64,000 bases of DNA from Gadus chalcogrammus (lineage: Eukaryota; Chordata; Actinopteri; Gadiformes; Gadidae): NCBI RefSeq assembly GCF_026213295.1, contig NC_079423.1:13664538-13728537 (forward strand), given 5' to 3'. Of this stretch, positions 43,129 to 58,194 are shown one piece after another. Made by a program: the position numbers and the translations under genes. Position 1 is the first letter of the stretch, and every line of letters starts with the position of its first letter. The notes beneath the pieces are model-generated. The model searched no databases, was not told the origin of the DNA, and worked only from the letters and a program-made list of their open reading frames with translations.

Positions 43129-44132
43129 GTGCTTCCTCCGGGTGATCTCGTTTCCTTCCACAGCAGCGGATGTGTGTGTCAGGACGTGTGTGTGTGAGGT
43201 TAATGCTGCTGCCAAGGCCCGGGTAGGAGACCTTGAACAGCTGTTCCCTGGGTACCTCCCCCCACCCAGCCCCACCCACCCCCACTAGAGATGTGCAGAT
43301 GCAACCCAAGGAGAATGCCCACCGGGAATTGTACCCCTGTTAGATGTGGTTCCTTCCCTTTTTTTTTATTCTTATCACAAAACGTCTCACGTCCACGTAC
43401 ATAATGTACCCACACACACATACAGTGCATACAGTACATGACATAATAATATAATAATATAACATAATAACACAATTTCACACAATGATCCAGAGGCTTT
43501 CAGCGGGCTCACACCTAAGTATTCCTACACACATACACACACGCACACACGCATACACACACGCACACGCACAAGCACATACACACAGGGAGTAAGTGAC
43601 TGAGTTGAAAATAGAGTACACCATTATCCTCTAACAAAAGGCACCTTTATCCCCTGAGGATTTAAACACGCACCTCTGAAACAACCAGAGTCAACGGCTC
43701 ATGTTTCCAGCCCTGTGCATATAATACTATATCATATAATAGTGCAACTGCTTTTTATTCCACTGGCTTGCATTCAGGAAACGAATGGGCGAAGGGAAAT
43801 AATCCGTAGATTACTGGCCGTGTATACGGGTTTGACGGATCGTACCTGGGCCTACCTGCGTGTATTTAGTTTGGTTGTATACTCGTACGTACATTTTCCG
43901 TACAAAAGCAACCCGGTGGATTTGTGCGCCTTTATGGCTGACAAACGGGAGGAGCAGGATAGAAGGGGAACACGTTATAATCCAGAGTTTAACGTATTGT
44001 CACCGCTTCGTCTTTACGAGTTACCGACAGCAGGGGGTCAGGACCGGATCTCAGGTTCACACAACGGCAAAACAAATTCCAAGCAAATCACGGAGCTCTA
44101 ACAGCCATCGCATTCCTTCAAAACCATTCCTC

Positions 44133-44135
<3 letters not shown>

Positions 44136-44197
<62 letters not shown>
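44136..44197 (+). repeat. (TG)n microsatellite, 62 bp
   Basis: Pure TG followed by a degenerate GT-rich tail up to about 44290. Confidence 0.97.
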
Positions 44198-44201
<4 letters not shown>

Positions 44202-44601
44202 TGTCCGTGTCTGTGTGTGTGTCTGCACATGTGTAGGTGTGTCCGTGTGTGTTTATGTCCATTAATTTGTGTTTGTGTGTGTGTGCGTGCGCACTCTCCA
44301 CTAAAAAAGGCCTGCGACAACTTCATAAAAGGACCTGTCCCTTTGACACCGAGGTAGAAAAAGACTCGGCAATAGGGTTTGGCGCGCGTCAGGATCAGGG
44401 CCTTGGGGTTTTCCCTCCTTCTTTCATTCCCGGGCTCTCTAATGGTGTCAGCCTCTGTGTCTGTGCTGGATTACCACTGGGGGCCCTTCAGATGAGTCCC
44501 ACCATCCAGTCTCCAGGATTACTGGGAGGATTAAAGAATGCAACGTACGTCCATGCTGCGGCCCACCCAGGCTCCGCGATGTCCCTCGTCACTCTCATTT
44601 C

Positions 44602-44605
<4 letters not shown>

Positions 44606-44634
<29 letters not shown>
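44606..44634 (+). repeat. Poly-C run (29 C)
   Basis: Uninterrupted C homopolymer, followed 25 bp later by a short (AAAC)n. Confidence 0.95.
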
Positions 44635-44637
<3 letters not shown>

Positions 44638-44692
44638 ATCCAACAGAGCCACCAAACACAAACAAACAAACAAACAGCCTCAATTCCTCTCA

Positions 44693-45005
44693 GCCCGATA
44701 CATTGGAAGAGAGAAGAAGGGAGGGGGATTGAGAGTGGGGGTGGAGGAGAGAGAGAGGGAGAGAGAGAGAGAGAGAGGGGGAGAGAGAGAGAGAGAGGGA
44801 GAGAACGAGAGAAGTAAGGGGCGAGGGGGGAGAGAGACTTGGGGGAGGGGTTGGAAATAACGGAGGAAAAGGGTGGGACGCAGACAAAGCGATGAGAGAG
44901 GGGGGGAGGGAGAATAAGAGAGAAAAGGGGGGAGGGAGGGATGGAGAGAGGAGACAGGGGTGGAGGAGGGAGGTTCACAGAGGAAACGGGGGAGGGACGG
45001 AGACA
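44693..45005 (+). repeat. GA/GGGA polypurine tract, about 310 bp
   Basis: Purine-only stretches of GAGAGAGG, GGGAGG and GGAGGA. The complementary frames are Ser/Pro/Leu low complexity. Confidence 0.9.
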
Positions 45006-50393
<5,388 letters not shown>

Positions 50394-50577
50394 GGATGCA
50401 AACAATTAATCGATTATCGATTAATTGTCGATAAGAGATTACTCGATTAAAATAAATTACTTGCAATTAATCGCATTTTAACCCGTAATTCCCCAACCGT
50501 CCACGTGAGGGCGCACTTGACGCCAGACGTACTTGACGCACACGCGGGAACACAAGCGGGAACACAAGCAAAGCAGG

Positions 50578-51078
50578 GCCGTGTACCAATACCCGTACTT
50601 CCATGAGTATACTTAAAGGAAGTATACTATCCGCACTGGCTACTACGTACATTTTTCAGATGCGAGTGCTGTTCCAAATCGAGTACTCCGTGGTGCACTA
50701 ACCGGAAATTACGATCACGACTGCCGCCGTGGCTCCTCCCCCGCAATAAACATCCCGCTTTGAACGGTGAACTCTTTACGCCTAGCAGCTATAAAAAGCT
50801 ATAAAAACTATAAAAACTACAAAATGACTATATTAATGCAGGCTATGTGGAAAATGCGCCGACTTTGGCTCAGCCTGGCTCCGCCTCTTCTGCTACGTAG
50901 CTAAGAAGGCTGCCGTTGAGTACGGGGAGTGTCCTTCGATCCACACTTCACGATTAGCCCGTTTTGAGTACGGCATCCGGGTCCTTGAAGTATACTTCTT
51001 TTCGCCGGATCTGAATTGGAGTACTGCGTACTCAAATTTTGGCTAGTAAGTACGGACAGTACGGGTATTGGAACACGG
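50578..51078. mobile_element. MITE-like element nested inside the hAT copy
   Basis: Ends form a terminal inverted repeat: CCGTGTACCAATACCCGTAC on the left and, in reverse complement on the right, CCGTGTTCCAATACCCGTAC (one mismatch in 20). CAGG, or minimally AGG, flanks both sides (50574-50577 and 51079-51082), a likely short target duplication. The interior repeats AGTAC/GTACT and AGTATACTT near both ends and has a TATAAAAA-rich centre without an open frame. The superfamily is uncertain; a 3-4 bp duplication leaves several options. It arrived after the hAT element, because it interrupts it just before the BED region. Confidence 0.7.
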
Positions 51079-51095
51079 CAGGACGGAGTGCAGTA

Positions 51096-51230
51096 TGGAG
51101 CCACTTTAAGTTGGTTAATGACGACAAAGACGCCAAATGCACAATATGTGGAAGTATTCTAAAGTACAACAACTAAACGACTTTGTTGAATTACCACCTA
51201 AATGTGTCACATTCAGAAGGAAATTCAGCT
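51096..51230 (+). pseudogene. Decayed BED zinc finger of a hAT transposase
   Basis: In one frame from 51096: a Trp, then HF, DDKDAKC, Cys-x2-Cys (codons 51138-51149), an in-frame stop at 51174, then LLNYH with His-x4-His (codons 51195-51212). Spacing and residues fit the BED finger (aromatic-rich start, C-x2-C, H-x3-5-H) used by hAT transposases and ZBED proteins to bind DNA. The stop codon, the lack of a downstream RNase H-like transposase domain and the nested insertion 17 bp upstream show it is dead. Confidence 0.75.
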
Positions 51231-51323
51231 TCTCAGAAGAATTGCCGCTTATCAATTAATCGATCATCGATCGATAAGATGAAACAACTATCGATTAATG
51301 AATTACTCGATAATTTGCATCCC

Positions 51324-51325
<2 letters not shown>

Positions 51326-51361
<36 letters not shown>
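51326..51361 (+). repeat. (CA)n microsatellite, right part of the interrupted array
   Basis: 36 bp of CA that continues the 50296-50390 array across the hAT insertion. Confidence 0.95.
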
Positions 51362-51363
<2 letters not shown>

Positions 51364-53142
51364 ATCGCAGGGCAAGACTCAGTGGGAGGTTGGGGAGATG
51401 TATCTTTGTTTACAGGAGGCAGGGGAAAAACAACACTGGCACACACATATACACCGGCACACACCTGCCTCTACTCTCTCGCTCCCTCTCGCTTCAGCTA
51501 ATCAGGGTGTAATTGCGAGGTGCACGCTTGCATGCAGTATAGAGAACGCGTTCATCAGTGGCTCCTTTTAAGTCAATAGATAGAGCTGAGCCACTGTCGT
51601 GCTCCACCAGTTGTTTACGGTGAGTCGCGATAAAGGAATGTGTATTTAAAGAGGTACCCCGTTTGCTCCATGTAGGCCTAAACATGGTCTTATTCAGGCT
51701 TTTATTTGGTTTCCCATCGGAACTGTTCCGTCGACGCTGCTTGTGTGCCCCGCGAAACGTACTCAATTAATTCCTAAACCCCTCTGCTCTGTTCACTGGG
51801 ATAAGTGTGTTCAAGTTTACAAGTAGTTTTTGGTTTATTTTGGTGGAGGAACAGAGAAAATGGTCTTTTGATCGCTATCCAAAATGGTGGTCCCTGTCTT
51901 TGTTTACACTGTACTGGTCCTCAGATCAATGTATCTGGGACTCAGTCAAGTACGTAATGTGTTATTGATTTGGATGTTCAAGCAATTTAATCTACAATTA
52001 TCCTGTCTTATTTGTAAAAGCAGCTGTAGTCTATGGTGTGTGCCCGCGGCTCGTCACAGCAATGCATTAAAAAAAGTGATCTGCTGTATTACCAGCACTA
52101 AATGAGAACTCAACTGCTGCAGAGGAATCCCTTCTATGGCAGTGAATCAGATTGATTATCAAATGTTTACAGAATAATACACATTTGCGTATTTAATTTT
52201 GTTACGTTGGTTTCAGGCAAATTTTCATGGAAAGACATCAAGGGTTTAGGGCCATTTCTGTATATTACGCCTCTTTCTCTTTCAATTTGTTCCATATTTT
52301 GTATTATTGTTCCTAATAGATTCAGTTGAGGCCCAAGACGGCATGTTTTATTTGATTAGAAAAGATATTAAGCGCTAAACAACTGAATAACTGTACATAA
52401 ACGCTCAGCAAAACACTCTTCTTGATTATTTTAATTTTCTCTGTGTGAATAGTGTTGTTTGTTTGTTTATCTATGGATGCATTCATCTGTTAATTGAGTT
52501 CTAATGATTTCAAAAAAATAAAATGATAATAATTGAGTTAAAGCACATTAAAAAACTCATCCAAGCATTTAGATGCTAACAATGTCATAACCCGTATGCA
52601 GTCAAATAGATAGGATAACTGAAAGACTCATCTCATAGATAGTATTTTATTTACTCAAATTTTTGCCTTTAATTAAAAAAGCACTTTGTATTAATTGCCA
52701 CGCTCTTCTGAACGTACTTTCTTCTGCAGTCCCATAATCTTAGCCTTTTGTCAAAACAAAACATCTTAACACTTTATTAATGCAAATGACTCTTTCATAT
52801 AATAGTCTAAGTTTCTTTCATTCAACATCAGCTATAATAAATATCTGCACTTCATAAATGAACCTTGCTGAATTCATAAATGTCTAACCAACACATTTTC
52901 AGATTCTCTGTGTACTGTGCATCATTCGATCTGAATCATAATCAGGACGGTGAAGTGTTCTAGACTCTTCCACTCGCAGACGAAAGGTTACGTTTCAAAG
53001 CCCCATGTCCGCAGCATGTCTGTAGGCACTCTTACCCAACAGTCTGCTAAAATGTCAGAACAGTAACAACACTAACAGATATTCATTCAAAAGCCCTTCC
53101 ACTGAAATCCTCATCACCAAGAATCTCCTCGAGCTCCTCTCA
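51362..53142. other. Intron 1 close to exon 2, no gene seen
   Basis: Unique, AT-rich from about 52000. One short hydrophobic frame at 51884 followed by a donor-like GTACGT was examined and rejected as an alternative first exon. Nothing else was seen. Confidence 0.45.
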
Positions 53143-53365
53143 TCAAAGTCAAAGTCAGCTTTATTGTCAATTCCAACAAATGTACAAGGCAAATAGAGGA
53201 ATAAAAATGTGTTTGCCTCTGTCCGATGGTGCATTAAGTATAAAAGGATACAATTAGGTAAAATGAAATAAAAGAAGTAATATTTACCATAAATAAATTC
53301 TAAATAGTGCAAAATAGTCTTGAATAGTGCAAAGGTAGGCAAAACAAAATGATATAAATATATGA
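53143..53365. repeat. Dispersed teleost repeat ending about 120 bp before exon 2
   Basis: CAAAGTCAAAGTCAGCTTTA followed by TTGTCAATTCCAAC (53145-53178) is a string I recall as the end of a very common fish interspersed repeat. The following AT-rich part has two near-copies of AATAGTGCAAA (53303-53333) and ends in A8 at about 53370. Class and orientation are not certain. Confidence 0.5.
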
Positions 53366-53484
53366 GTAAAAAAAAAAGTTTTAATGGTCCAGGTTTCTTG
53401 GGGGGCAGATGGGAGAGGGTTTCAGGGTCCATGTATGTACGTGTGAAGTCCTCCCCCTCACCTGTCTTCCTTTGCCTCCCTCAG

Positions 53485-53723
53485 ATGCTACCTGTTGGAC
53501 GGCATCTCCAAAGGTGCCTGGCTCAACCGCTCCAGCATCATCTTCGCGGGGAGCGACAAGTGGTCGGTGGACCCGCGCGTCTCCATCGTGTCGAGCGTGG
53601 CGGACAAACACGAGTACAGCCTGCAGATACAGAAGGTGGACGTGACGGACGATGGCCAGTACACCTGCTCCATCCAGAGCGAGCGCAACCTGCGGCCAAA
53701 GCATCTCAACCTCGTCGTCAAAG
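53485..53723 (+). CDS. negr1: negr1 exon 2: Ig domain 1 of neuronal growth regulator 1
   Basis: Second coding exon, 239 bp, preceded by a good pyrimidine tract and CAG (53465-53484) and followed by donor GTGGGT at 53724. The first base completes Arg57. Then 79 codons give residues 58-136, and the final G leaves phase 1. It contains the canonical Ig features: Cys58 and Cys118 for the domain disulfide, core Trp69, sequon Asn71-Arg-Ser, and the D-x-G-x-Y-x-C motif at 112-118. SKGAWLNRSSIIFAG and DKWSVDPRVSI agree with what I recall of mammalian NEGR1. The N-terminal Ig domain mediates homo- and heterophilic IgLON contacts at the neuronal surface. The stretch 92-97 (SSVADK) is where it departs most from the mammalian form. 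Remaining exons lie beyond the window. Confidence 0.95.
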
Positions 53724-53794
53724 GTGGGTGGTGGCCGAGTGAGAGACAGCGCTTGTTTTTCTGGATGCATGTCTGTCAGCGATATATATGCGAT

Positions 53795-54325
53795 GCTCTT
53801 TCTTCTGAAAGAAAAAGCGTATTCTGAAGCGCTTTTGATATAAGCGTCTGCTGAATGCCCTTAATGTAAATGTAAATATGAATATGTATATATATATACA
53901 CTCTGAACTCTCTATCGCCTGCACAGTAAGACATACAGGCGTATTTGTCCTTATCCAAGCTATCTTTGTTTTCTGACAAATGTACTTATTGTCGGTCGCT
54001 TTGGATAAAAGCGTCGGCTAAACGCCCTTAATGTAAATTTAAATGTAAATATGTATATATATATACACTCTGAACTCTCTATCGCCTGTGCGGTAAGACA
54101 TGAAGGCGTATTTGTCCTTATCTTAACTATCTTTGTTGTATACTGGGAATGGGTTAACCTTGCAATTGTAAGTGCTTGGCACTTGTTTCTATGAATATCT
54201 TTACTGTACCGGCAACAATATATTGTTGTTTCGCTTTCTTCCTACAAATGTACCTTAGGCCTTGTATATAAGTAGGTCGCTTTGGAATATAGGCGTCTGC
54301 TTATGCCCTAAATGTAAATGTATTT
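53795..54325 (+). mobile_element. Three SINE/LINE-type 3' tails with a 167 bp tandem duplication
   Basis: Tails of the form TCGCTTTGGATAAAAGCGTC, CTGCTAAATGCCC and (TGTAAA)n occur at about 53830-53880, 53995-54050 and 54270-54322. The first two are part of a 167 bp unit, because CTCTGAACTCTCTATCGCC starts at 53901 and again at 54068. The third has a longer upstream body with ACAATATATTGTTGTTTCGC. This tail is widespread in teleost SINEs and their partner L2-type LINEs. It begins about 70 bp downstream of exon 2. Confidence 0.7.
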
Positions 54326-54459
54326 ACCGGGGTGGACATGATGCAACGTTGAGATGGTACGTCCGCACTACAATGTGTGTGCAACGCAACGAATTGTCTG
54401 AATTAAGTGTCTAAATTGCTCCAGTTTAGTTACTTTGAATAGTGTGATGTACCCTTTGC

Positions 54460-54598
54460 CATTTAGGTTTAAGGATCCTTTTATCCAAAGTGTCTTACAA
54501 TTTTTTCTGAGCGCATACCGTCCTGGGTTAAGTTGAAGCCTTAACCCAACCAGTTTTAATGTCATGCTTGACCAGCTGAGCTATACAATATTGAATGC
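54460..54598 (-). mobile_element. tRNA-derived SINE, minus orientation
   Basis: On the + strand the tail (CTTTTATCCAAAGTGTCTTA, 54478-54497) comes first. Then AAGCCTTAACCCAACC appears as a decayed B-box region, then ACCAGCTGAGCTATAC (54570-54585), the reverse complement of a tRNA A box (AGCTCAGCTGGT). It uses the same 3' tail family as 53795-54325 but in opposite orientation. Confidence 0.65.
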
Positions 54599-56411
54599 AC
54601 TTAACTCGGATATGTGGGTTGGACATACGCTATAATGGTGTGCACAGCAAAGCGTTGCTGTTTTCCCCCTCAAACATCTCGTTAGCTTTTAGCCTTCATG
54701 TAGCCCACACTGTCAGCATATGGGATCTGCCAATAGTGTCCAATGGTATGGGTAGCTAATGGCCATGGGTGTATCAAACACCATCTGTGCTTCAAACAAA
54801 TGTCTGTTATTCCATTTATATCCACCTGTTCGTATTATCTAACATTCAAGTTTGTTGTCTCAACAGCATTTCTCTTCCAGGCTCGCCAACTTATCTTGTC
54901 ACTGTGTATATCTTGTGCCTGTAGGCTATTATACAGCATGGTCTGTGGTTAGAGAAAGAAAGGGAAGAAAAAGACTAGCACGCTGCGGTCAAATCTCTCT
55001 TGGAGTCAGCCTAGACTCCTAACAGAAGCATGGCTGGTCAAAGTATGAATTCTAAGTAGCTGGGGTTAACTGGGGTTCTATTGACATAAATGCCACCGCA
55101 GTTATTTAGGGAAGGCCCTGTATTTGAACCTTTTAACATTTAAAATATGCAACTTCAAATGTTTTGTAAATGAGACCTCATCATCAACTTTGATGTCATT
55201 ATAATCTATTCGCTTCTTACGCCGAAAGGTCTGGGGATAAAAAGTCTGTTAAAAAGAGCAGACAGCGTTCATCCACGATTATAAGTTGACGGTCATGCGA
55301 GGCAAGGATCCACTTCCCAACCAGTTATGCAAAAAATATTGAGCTATTTGGGATTTGTTTAAAAATAAGGATTTAACTGCATCATTTGATTATATAATAT
55401 ACTAATAGCTGGTAATCTTAAACAACGAATACTAGTGACTGATTGCTTACTAATAACAACAATAGTCTGATTTAGTTAATAGAGATTGAGTTAGCGATCA
55501 AATTAATTGGCTCTGAAATTGGCTCGCATTTAATAATTTCATTTTATCCCATTTCCCATTAGGGCACCCAAATCATGAAGGGTAATAGTCGTCATACATC
55601 AAGATTATAAAAGATGATTTACCGTATAATCCGTGCTAAGAATGGCTCCTTTCTGTGCGGTATTCTGAGGACATTTTTCAATTAGTGTCAATTACGTGTC
55701 GGAATCGAAATCCGAATAAAATTTTAAGCTAAAGAGCTGACACAACCCGACTTATCTGGCACCATGTGAGGTTTTGATTCCCATAAGCGTGTCGGGGATG
55801 TGTTGGTAAAGTTACCAAACTCCTTCAGAATAAATGACACCTATCATGCATATTGGCATTCTCTTAGTGTCAATTTTCGGTCCTGGTATCGGACGATAAT
55901 GGCCGGAACAGGATGGTATATCCTGGCAGGTTGTTATTATCAGCACCGACAGTGCTGCGGTAAATGTCAAAAGACAGTGGAACAATCTCAAAGTGCCGTT
56001 CATGCAATCTGCTGTAACTACCGTAGGGGAAGAGACATTTGTCGGGGGACTTTTTCAACTGGGGTTTGCAACGCTGGCGTTCCACTGCCGCTGCCATTTT
56101 ATTCCTATCAAACCGTCTCAACGTAAACAGTGTTAATCAGTAACGCACAAGCCACAAGCAGATGGGCCGTAGAGGCGGCGAGCATACACAGGAAATAGGT
56201 TGCCAACAAAACAAGGTCTCTGCCATCGGTAAATGCCTCGGCGATCGATACTAAAATTGTTTATTTAACAATTTCAGAGGAATCAATAACGTTCACATGA
56301 CAGCGTAACGCGCGGGGCGATGATGGAGAAGCACTTTATTTTCCCGTCGTTTGCTTCGTCAGGACTGCGTGCAGCGTGGAGCCTGGCCAAGGTCGCATGG
56401 GGTCACAACAG

Positions 56412-56426
56412 CCCCCCCCCCCCCCC
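56412..56426 (+). repeat. Poly-C run (15 C)
   Basis: Uninterrupted C homopolymer. Confidence 0.93.
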
Positions 56427-57732
56427 AACCACCAACCATATGGCGCGATCACAAGGCAGCCAGCACGCACGCCAGCAGTTGTGCTGAGTGGCACATTCTG
56501 AAAATACCCATAATTCCCTGGTACACGCAACTTAAGGCTGCTGAAATCTGATACTCCATTTGACCTACAATTCCCCAGTCTGTTCACGTCTGTTTACAGA
56601 TTTTACACGTGGTCGTGATTAATATGGGAGTGGGGCGCTCTTTTGTAATAACCAGGAATGGTATCCGATATCTGGATATTACATGCGATTGAAATGGCGT
56701 CTCTGTCATCTAGCTGTAGTATTAACAAATGACTCGTAGAGGAGTTACCTGACTGTGGCAAATTCATCCTGACAAACCCATAGCTTTTTCAGTTGATTCT
56801 TCCTCTTAATTTGATTCTGTGTTTTGACTGTTTTTACACCCACACCACAGCCATGTGTCACTTCATCAATTGTAAATGTTTGGGTGGACATAGTCGTCAA
56901 ACTTCCTCCTTGTTGTGACTCATACACTTTTTTTGTCTGCAGATTTGCAGTTCCTAATTATGTGAAATGTAGAGTAAGGCATGGTGCCTAGCAAAAGCCT
57001 GCTATGCGTAACAGCTGCATGTTTCACAGCTTAGCATGGGGCCGGTTGTGGTCATCGTGGCCGACAGGGCAACATTGTGTGGATCAAGCGAAGCCGAAAT
57101 AGAAAATCCAGAAATAAAGATGGTGTGCCTCCTAAAAAAATTCCATCATGTCGTTCTTAAGCCAAAGGCAACCTTCGGCAACCTCGGTTTAAACAAGCGG
57201 TCCAAAAAGACAAGCGAGCAGCCAGTACTCCCTTTTGTTGGACCGTTTGACCAAACCACCTGCTTCACCACAACGACATGGTGGCTGATTCAATGGCACT
57301 AAAAGATGACAAAAACAAAACCCTTCACCGTCTCTAATGCAGGTTAGAGAAGGGTAGAATAATGACAGCAGCCGAGCCATGGTGTCTATCTTATCCAACA
57401 CATCCACACCGTACCTCTCTTCTCCCAGGAGTCATGAAGGAGATACCCAGAAAAACAGCTAGTATCACCTGGGGGGGCCTTCACATAGATCAATGGTTGG
57501 TTACCCCACCCGCCCCACTCCAGACCTTGTTTTGCTGGGGCTCTCCGAGGTCGCTGGTGGTGGCGCTGGTGGTGGGTTGAGTATAGAACAGTAAACTACA
57601 AACCAGTTGTACAGAGCGGCTGTATCACTGTTCCCCAGTGGGGGCGAAGGGGGGGACGGGGGGGCTCCAAGAGTTGGCTTCCCCTCGGTCAGCATGGATC
57701 TGTTTATGCGGAAGGGGGGATAGGGGGGGAAA

Positions 57733-57758
57733 GGGGGGGGGGGGGGGGGGGGGGGGGG
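57733..57758 (+). repeat. Poly-G run (26 G)
   Basis: Twenty-six consecutive G after smaller G7-G8 tracts from 57644, making a strongly G-rich, G-quadruplex-prone 110 bp. Confidence 0.95.
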
Positions 57759-58141
57759 TTCTCTCAGGGTAGCTCTCTGCCATGCCGATGTTGGGCTGTT
57801 GTCGACACTCATTTTGCTTTGTCAAAAGCTGCCGTGTGTTGTGAATCATTACCTGTCACGGTGCGGGCCCTTGTGTACACAGACACGCACACACACACAC
57901 ACGCACGCACACGCACCACGCACACACACACACACTCGTATACACACACATACAATCACGCACGCCAGCAAAGCGCAGGCCCTCTCACGGAGAACAGAGG
58001 AACGCTCGCGGCAGACGAGATGTAGCAGGGGGAGCTCGCGCCTGTCATGTTCTGGAAGCTTCTGGGACTCTGCCGGTTTTTCATCTGCCGACAAAGAAAG
58101 AGTAGCAAGGAGCAGTGGAAAAGATTTCTTTTTTATCTTCC

Positions 58142-58144
<3 letters not shown>

Positions 58145-58178
<34 letters not shown>

Positions 58179-58194
58179 GTGTGTGTGTGTGTGT
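58145..58194 (+). repeat. (TG)n microsatellite, 50 bp
   Basis: TG alternation with one GC step. Confidence 0.95.

Noticed and set aside
43715..44101. 128-codon plus-strand open frame without simple repeats
   Set aside because: It starts in an AT-rich degenerate repeat and ends beside a TG array, with no recognisable domain. Chance is the simplest explanation.
51884..51949. Possible alternative negr1 first exon: ATG, hydrophobic codons and a GTACGT donor-like site
   Set aside because: The segment would end in phase 0, but exon 2 requires phase 2. The donor is weak and the peptide does not resemble any IgLON signal peptide.
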